18,950 nt of DNA. It comes from Acholeplasmataceae bacterium. Its GTDB lineage: Bacteria > Bacillota_I > Bacilli_A > Izemoplasmatales > Hujiaoplasmataceae. Under the pieces are notes generated by a model that was given only the letters and a program-made list of their open reading frames with translations, was not told the DNA's origin and did not search any database. The DNA is taken from the NCBI GenBank assembly GCA_012515085.1, contig JAAYZB010000185.1, forward strand, positions 1-18,950, given 5' to 3'. The translations under genes were made by a program, and so were the position numbers. Positions 15,002-18,950 of this stretch are shown here, in pieces; within the stretch, counting starts at the first letter, position 1, and every line of letters starts with the position of its first letter.

Positions 15002-15493
15002 TTATAGCGCGCTATTATGAGCAACCGAACTGGCTGCCGCTGCGGCGATCGCACCGATGATGTCATCCAAAAACGTATGACATCGGTGAGTATCTTTGCC
15101 TTCCTTATCGAGTTTACCGATTATTCCTGGCTTGACTTTATCCAAGTATCCAAAATTAGTGAGGCCGATGGTTCCGTAAACATTACAAATCGACAACACC
15201 AAGATTTCGTCGATTCCGAACAAGGGATTGTCCTCAGCGACCAAGGATTGGAGCGGTTCGCTCAACTTACCGTTTTCAGCTTGGATATCCAGTTCGATAC
15301 CCGTTAGAATCGCGTATTGGACTTCCCGTTTATCCAAGACTCGGTCAATGGCGTCTTCGCATACATCGCGGGTCAAGGTCGCAATGTACTTCTTTTGCAG
15401 ATCAAAGACGATATCGGTGATATCGTCGATGCGGCAACCCCGATTTTCCAGAAGTTTGATACAATGGCTTTTATAATTGATTTCTTTCTTCAT
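15002..15493 (-). CDS. PgpA-fold protein of the LtrC/YutG family
   Basis: A 163-residue protein related to phosphatidylglycerophosphatase A, which dephosphorylates phosphatidylglycerol phosphate; the Listeria relative LtrC is linked to growth at low temperature. Its key segments are GIDEILVLSICNVYGTIGLTNFGYLD, then KPGIIGKLD, and HTFLDDIIGAIAAAAASSVAH, which is the PgpA-like signature. The substrate in Bacilli is not firmly settled. ATG at 15493 gives MKKEINYK; a longer frame from GTG at 15511 overlaps the end of the NifU-like gene. The chosen start lies five bases past that gene's stop, with only a weak GAGTAAG site, so translation probably depends on coupling. Last gene of its cluster. Confidence 0.88.
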   Translation of the reverse strand: MKKEINYKSHCIKLLENRGCRIDDITDIVFDLQKKYIATLTRDVCEDAIDRVLDKREVQYAILTGIELDIQAENGKLSEPLQSLVAEDNPLFGIDEILVLSICNVYGTIGLTNFGYLDKVKPGIIGKLDKEGKDTHRCHTFLDDIIGAIAAAAASSVAHNSAL

Positions 15494-15498
15494 CGCAC

Positions 15499-15741
15499 TT
15501 ACTCTGGCCACTCATGTTCGACGCCGATGACTCCGGGAACCCGCTCTAACAGTGTGTCTTCCACCATTTCTCTGAGAGTGCTCTCAAAACCGCCACACCC
15601 CACACAGGCACCGGACAATCGAACTGTGACTATCCCCTCTTCAAATTTGATAAATTCAATATCGCCGCCGTCTCGGCGGATATAGGGACGGATCAAATCG
15701 ATCACTTCTTTGATTTCAATGATTATTTCTTCATAAGTCAT
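15499..15741 (-). CDS. NifU C-terminal domain Fe-S protein (YutI/NfuA-like)
   Basis: An 80-residue protein with only the NifU C-terminal domain: VIDLIRPYIRRDGGDIEFIKFEEGIV, then RLSGACVGCGGFESTL with the CxxC pair that holds a [4Fe-4S] cluster. Such proteins carry or deliver Fe-S clusters. The spacing and the tail RVPGVIGVEHE are typical. ATG at 15741 follows AGGTGAG by four bases; an in-frame GTG at 15750 lies inside that site and is less likely. It is the middle gene between yutD and the LtrC/YutG gene, with short gaps (12 and 5 bases). Confidence 0.92.
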   Translation of the reverse strand: MTYEEIIIEIKEVIDLIRPYIRRDGGDIEFIKFEEGIVTVRLSGACVGCGGFESTLREMVEDTLLERVPGVIGVEHEWPE

Positions 15742-15753
15742 CAGTCTCACCTA

Positions 15754-16041
15754 TCATTCATCATCGCGTTTAGCGTTCACATTGTAATGTGGATTTTTCA
15801 AAATAAAATACGGACAGTTCATCGCACAGGACTCTGTCAAGTAATCCGGAATTTGTTTAACACTGTTGATTTTTCCGTTTTTGGAAAAACCTTTGAGTCG
15901 AAGAATCCCGGCAGAATAATCGCCAACCAAGTACGGATAAATGGCAAACACATCGGTATAGCGCTTGTTGAAGTCATCGAGAATAAACGCGTCGCGATAA
16001 TTCTTGATGAGTTCAAACTCGCCGTGGAGGGTGTCAATCAT
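15754..16041 (-). CDS. yutD: YutD family protein (DUF1027)
   Basis: A small cytosolic protein of 95 residues, unknown function, widespread in Bacilli. Family features: HGEFELIKNYRDAFILDDFNKRY near the start, then YPYLVGDYSAGILRLKGF, and a C-terminal CAMNCPYFILKNP with the conserved cysteine pair. ATG at 16041 lies nine bases past AAGGAG (16051-16056); the in-frame ATG at 16050 directly abuts that site and is less likely. First gene of a cluster with the NifU-like and LtrC/YutG-like genes, driven by the extended -10 at 16066-16074. Confidence 0.88.
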   Translation of the reverse strand: MIDTLHGEFELIKNYRDAFILDDFNKRYTDVFAIYPYLVGDYSAGILRLKGFSKNGKINSVKQIPDYLTESCAMNCPYFILKNPHYNVNAKRDDE

Positions 16042-16065
16042 TTTCTTCATCTCCTTGCAAAGACT

Positions 16066-16074
16066 ATTGTATCA
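16066..16074 (-). promoter_or_regulatory. Extended -10 promoter of the yutD-nifU-ltrC cluster
   Basis: Minus strand TGATACAAT: TG plus TACAAT, one mismatch from the consensus hexamer. It lies just downstream of the ispF terminator and just upstream of the yutD ribosome binding site. Confidence 0.5.
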
Positions 16075-16108
16075 CAATCAGTGAAAATGAAAAGCAAAAT
16101 CACTTTCG

Positions 16109-16132
16109 AAAAAAAAGGGGGAAGTTCCCCTT
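16109..16132 (-). terminator. Intrinsic terminator of the GGDEF-like/5-FCL/ispD/ispF operon
   Basis: Minus strand AAGGGG, loop AACTTC, CCCCTT, then a run of eight T. It starts at the ispF stop codon. The stem is short but GC-rich. Confidence 0.8.
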
Positions 16133-16622
16133 AAAGCATCATCAACATGTCGTTTTCCAAGAGCACAACCGCTTCACATAACACCATTTCTTCGCGACCG
16201 ACTTCTCCCAGCCCTTCAAACGTCGTTGCCTTGATCGACACTCGGTCCACCTCAATCGCCATCAAATCGGCGATATGCTGGCGCATCTCATCAATATGCG
16301 GGCGAAGTCGGGGTTTTTCCAACGACACCATGCAGTCAATATTGATGATCTCATATCCTTTTTTCTTCACAAAATTATAGATTTCTTGCAAAATCAAGCC
16401 CGAATCATATCCTTTGTATACCGGGTTTTCATCCGGGAAGAATTTACCGAGATCACCGAGTGCTACCGCGCCTAAAATAGCTTCGGAAATCGCATGCAAC
16501 AAACAATCGGCATCCGAATGTCCGACGGCTCCTTTGTAATGGTCCAGTTTGATTCCACCTAAGATGAAAGGTCGTCCTTCTACCAGCGGATGCACATCTT
16601 TTGAAAATCCAATACGTATCAT
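16131..16622 (-). CDS. ispF: 2-C-methyl-D-erythritol 2,4-cyclodiphosphate synthase IspF
   Basis: Fifth step of the MEP isoprenoid pathway: cyclises CDP-methylerythritol phosphate with loss of CMP. The protein has 163 residues, near the family's 160. The metal ligands are present as D9 and H11 (SKDVHPL) and H43 in GHSDADCLLHAISEAILGA. GDLGKFFPD and the CMP-binding KATTFEGLG follow. After that it reads EVGRE where most family members have FxGR; this is a variation in a conserved stretch, not a loss of catalytic ligands. The ATG overlaps the ispD stop as ATGA. It is the last gene before the terminator. Confidence 0.95.
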   Translation of the reverse strand: MIRIGFSKDVHPLVEGRPFILGGIKLDHYKGAVGHSDADCLLHAISEAILGAVALGDLGKFFPDENPVYKGYDSGLILQEIYNFVKKKGYEIINIDCMVSLEKPRLRPHIDEMRQHIADLMAIEVDRVSIKATTFEGLGEVGREEMVLCEAVVLLENDMLMML

Positions 16623-17269
16623 CGAATCGCCTCCAAAATCAGAATATCTGTCAACGTGGTCACTTTAATATTGGTTGCTTCACCGGCCACGATCGTCACG
16701 GGTAACGCTAATTCATGTTGATAGACTGAGGTGTCGTCGGAATACAGATGGTTGGCTTGAAAAGCTTTTTCATGCGCCGATCGGATCGATTCCGTTCGAA
16801 ATGCTTGCGGTGTTTGAATCTGGAAAACTCGATCTCGCTCGATATCACCAACGATTTTTCCAGAAGCGCATTCCTTGAGCGTGTCGGCTACGGCAATCGC
16901 CGGAGCCACGGCTGCTTCTTGTTTTAATGCGGTTTTGATTCTTTCCAATAAGCCCTTGGATAAGTTGGGCCGAGCGCCATCATGGATCAATACCCACGGT
17001 TCTTTAACCAAAGCTAATCCCCTGCGGACACTCTCTTGTCTCATCTTGCCTCCGATAACCAAGGTAACGCGTCGTTGTCGGAAAGGCTCAAAGGCTTCTT
17101 CGCTGTTTTCTGGATACACGAGAATGATTTCTTTGCATTCGAGATCTTCCAAAAAGCGGTCGAGTGAATATTGAATGAGCGGCTTTCCTTGATACAAGGT
17201 CAGCACTTTGGGTTTGATCGTCCCAAACCGGGTTCCACTTCCGGCGGCCACAATCACGGCTGAATACAT
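16619..17269 (-). CDS. ispD: 2-C-methyl-D-erythritol 4-phosphate cytidylyltransferase IspD
   Basis: Third step of the MEP pathway: makes CDP-methylerythritol from MEP and CTP. The protein has 216 residues, slightly short for the family (about 230). Motifs: VIVAAGSGTRFGTIKPKVL (nucleotide loop with the conserved Arg and Lys), GGKMRQESVRRGL, LIHDGARPNLS, VFQIQTPQAF, SDDTSVY and the C-terminal NIKVTTLTDI. The ATG at 17269 follows AGGAGG and overlaps the 5-FCL gene's end by 16 bases. Its partner ispF follows directly, and the pairing of these two genes is common. A related tarI-type cytidylyltransferase is less likely given the adjacent ispF. Confidence 0.94.
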   Translation of the reverse strand: MYSAVIVAAGSGTRFGTIKPKVLTLYQGKPLIQYSLDRFLEDLECKEIILVYPENSEEAFEPFRQRRVTLVIGGKMRQESVRRGLALVKEPWVLIHDGARPNLSKGLLERIKTALKQEAAVAPAIAVADTLKECASGKIVGDIERDRVFQIQTPQAFRTESIRSAHEKAFQANHLYSDDTSVYQHELALPVTIVAGEATNIKVTTLTDILILEAIR

Positions 17270-17805
17270 AAGTCCTCCTCATCGGTGATGATTTCATCAA
17301 GGGGGCGATCCCAAGGGTCGCTTGGACAATAGTCCATCCTTTGGAACTCATATCCGATTCCGATTGTTTTATGGGAATAATCTTGAAGATATTGGTCAAA
17401 AAAACCTTTGCCGTATCCGATCCGAACCCCTGTTCTGGAAAATGCGACTCCCGGGACGAAAATCAAATCAACGTCTTGTTTGGGTAGGATTTCTCCGGGG
17501 GGTTCTTTGAGTTGGAATCGTCCAGTATGAAACACCCCTGTGTGACGAACGAATTCCATTTTTGTCTTCGAAAAATCGATGATTTTGGGGAAACAAAATT
17601 CTTTGTGATCCTGAAGCAACCCAAGGAGGTTCACCTCGCTGCCAATGGGATAATAGATCCCGACGATCCGAGCTTCTTGGTACCATGGATGCGCTTTGAT
17701 CTTCTCGATGATTCGAATCGATCGAGTTTGGATCGCCGCCATGGTCAATTGGTCACGAAGCTCAAGCAGCCGTTTTCGAATCAATGATTTGGATTCGGAG
17801 ATCAT
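17254..17805 (-). CDS. 5-formyltetrahydrofolate cyclo-ligase
   Basis: ATP-dependent enzyme that converts 5-formyl-THF to 5,10-methenyl-THF, recycling the storage form of folate. The protein has 183 residues, typical for the YgfA/YqgN family. Motifs: KSLIRKRLLELRDQL near the start, VGIYYPIGSEVN, VDLIFVPGVAFSRTGVRIGYGKGFFDQYL (the family signature, normally RLGYGGGYYDRYL), and PWDRPLDEIIT at the C-terminus. Its start overlaps the upstream GGDEF-like gene as ATGA; its end overlaps ispD. This places a folate enzyme in the same transcript as two isoprenoid enzymes. Confidence 0.93.
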   Translation of the reverse strand: MISESKSLIRKRLLELRDQLTMAAIQTRSIRIIEKIKAHPWYQEARIVGIYYPIGSEVNLLGLLQDHKEFCFPKIIDFSKTKMEFVRHTGVFHTGRFQLKEPPGEILPKQDVDLIFVPGVAFSRTGVRIGYGKGFFDQYLQDYSHKTIGIGYEFQRMDYCPSDPWDRPLDEIITDEEDLCIQP

Positions 17806-18950
17806 TCGCCAAACACCGAATAATTCTTCTTTTGATTATGGATCGCCTCGTTCAACGCCTTGTTTCCCAAACTGATCAATTCATTCAATGTGTGTGTTGA
17901 CCACGGTTCGTGTTTGACAATTCCCAAATTGGGATACACAACTTGTTGGATCCCCCCGATGTTCAACATCAAATTGACAAGGTCCCCCCCACTTTGAAGC
18001 GCCCGATACAACACCTCATATTTTCGCTGTTCTTTGATGATGAGCGCAAACTGGATACCGGTAATCCGGAAAATGCTGTTGACATCTTTAGCAAAGTGGT
18101 ATCGCATTTTTTTGATGTATTCCGCAATCATCAGATTTCCAACATCTCGGCCGAATCGGTTGTTGATGTCGGGAATATTGGTGAGTTGGATCATAATGAA
18201 ATAGAAGGGCTCGGTATCTTTTAGAGCTTGATTCAAGTATTGGACCAATTGTTGTTCGGTGGGCAGGGAATCGATTTCATGAATGAGTGTTTCGGGAAAC
18301 AGTTTCATATCGATTGCCCGGATCGAACTAATGAGATGGATTTTTTTATCGAATTCAAATACCCGGCCTTTTTCTTCGAGCCACACAGTGGTCCCTCCGC
18401 GTTTGAAACGATATTTCATGTCGAATCCCGGTGATTTCTTGGTGATTTTTTTTACCGTAGACAAATACGCCGTTTGATCGTCTTCATAAATATTCGCCAC
18501 ATATTGCTCCAAGGTCCATTCATTTTGTTTGGTATTGGTGATTGCCAAGAACTGATCGGTCACAAAAAGACCGCTTAGTTCCTCGTTATAAAAGATCAAC
18601 GCTTCCGACACCAAGCCAATTGTCGCAATATAACGTTCCCTAAGCAATTCCGAAGCACTTTTCGTTTCTTCTAATTCTTTTTCCAGTTCAAAGAAATCAT
18701 AGTCTGTTAAATTTTGGGTTATGCGAATCTTGCGACGAAAAGTCAAAGCAAAAAGAACGGCTCCGGCAAACACGGAGTAAGGAAAATACTCCAAAATATC
18801 CGCAACCGGTAAAAACCCGATCTGTTCAGAAAACACTAAAAGCATCAGAGCGGACGCTATGAATAAGAGGAGCAGGATCAGTTTCCAAACCAGCCATTTT
18901 TTGTAAAGAATTGCCCCTAGGACATAGATGAGTCCCATGGTACCGAGGCC
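17802..18950 (-). CDS. Membrane sensor-like protein with PAS-like and degenerate GGDEF domains (5' end outside the window)
   Basis: At least 382 residues are visible, in frame to the right edge; the first in-frame ATG is at 18938, but the frame continues (GLGT) into the edge and the hydrophobic stretch there looks incomplete, so the true start is probably further right. After two or three hydrophobic helices comes a charged, probably coiled-coil linker (ELEKELEETKSASELLRERY). A PAS-like segment follows (about residues 103-215, with KYRFKRGGTTVWLEEKGRVFEF), then a GGDEF-fold domain (about 225-378 counting from that ATG). The fold is recognisable from FGRDVGNLMIAEYIKKMRYHF and RITGIQFALI, but the catalytic motif GGDEF is replaced by TGIQF and the metal Asp is replaced. 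It is therefore probably not a diguanylate cyclase; a nucleotide-binding or purely structural role is inferred. Its stop overlaps the 5-FCL start. Confidence 0.8.
   Translation of the reverse strand, partial: GLGTMGLIYVLGAILYKKWLVWKLILLLLFIASALMLLVFSEQIGFLPVADILEYFPYSVFAGAVLFALTFRRKIRITQNLTDYDFFELEKELEETKSASELLRERYIATIGLVSEALIFYNEELSGLFVTDQFLAITNTKQNEWTLEQYVANIYEDDQTAYLSTVKKITKKSPGFDMKYRFKRGGTTVWLEEKGRVFEFDKKIHLISSIRAIDMKLFPETLIHEIDSLPTEQQLVQYLNQALKDTEPFYFIMIQLTNIPDINNRFGRDVGNLMIAEYIKKMRYHFAKDVNSIFRITGIQFALIIKEQRKYEVLYRALQSGGDLVNLMLNIGGIQQVVYPNLGIVKHEPWSTHTLNELISLGNKALNEAIHNQKKNYSVFGE

Noticed and set aside
1..18950. tRNA, rRNA, CRISPR array, toxin-antitoxin pair or prophage genes
   Set aside because: No cloverleaf with the TTCGA-type arm, no regular short repeats, and no transposase, integrase or toxin-like frame was found on either strand.

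Overview
The window reads as a chromosomal stretch from a low-to-moderate GC Bacillota of the Bacilli side. Support comes from the tsaE-tsaB-rimI-tsaD order, from a yutD / NifU-like / LtrC (YutG-type) cluster with a CvfD/YugI-type S1 protein next to it, from AGGAGG-type ribosome binding sites, and from intrinsic terminators. TGA is used repeatedly as a stop and TGG as tryptophan, so the standard bacterial code applies and code-4 mycoplasmas are excluded. A Mollicutes-adjacent lineage with the standard code is possible, because a glutaminyl-tRNA synthetase and a large InlB/BspA-like lipoprotein are both present, but that placement is inference. No tRNA, rRNA, CRISPR array or complete insertion sequence was seen.

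Layout, left to right. 1-709: 5' part of a PcrA/UvrD helicase (minus), running off the left edge. 798-5201: a minus-strand operon tsaE-tsaB-rimI-tsaD-glnS plus a small two-helix membrane protein, covering t6A tRNA modification, ribosomal protein acetylation and glutaminyl-tRNA charging, with its own promoter and terminator. 5302-6314: a divergent lipid/diacylglycerol kinase with an unusual leader, ending in a strong terminator shared with the convergent phosphoglucose isomerase gene (6332-7665). 7796-10867: a 957-residue lipoprotein with InlB-type beta repeats and BspA-like leucine-rich repeats, as a single-gene unit. 11058-12764: a two-gene ABC exporter. 12765-13142: a gene-poor gap with one orphan plus-strand hairpin. 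13143-14440: a plus-strand gene for a membrane-anchored GNAT protein. 14493-14939: an S1-domain protein. 14959-16074: yutD, NifU-like and LtrC/PgpA-like genes. 16109-18950: a GGDEF-like membrane protein with a degenerate active site (5' end outside the window), 5-formyltetrahydrofolate cyclo-ligase, IspD and IspF.

The genes are tightly packed. Five gene junctions are 4-base ATGA overlaps, pointing to translational coupling. Eight transcription units begin with a recognisable TATAAT-like box, and seven or more of these carry the TG dinucleotide of an extended -10 element while lacking a good -35 box. The core regions (tRNA modification, isoprenoid and folate enzymes, Fe-S scaffold) look ordinary and vertically inherited. 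The stretch from about 7.8 to 14.4 kb (lipoprotein, ABC exporter, GNAT protein) looks like the variable, surface- or stress-related part. I did not find a clearly new multi-gene system. The most unusual items are the membrane GNAT protein, the lipoprotein's long-period repeat, the degenerate GGDEF protein heading a MEP/folate operon, and the leader of the lipid kinase gene.
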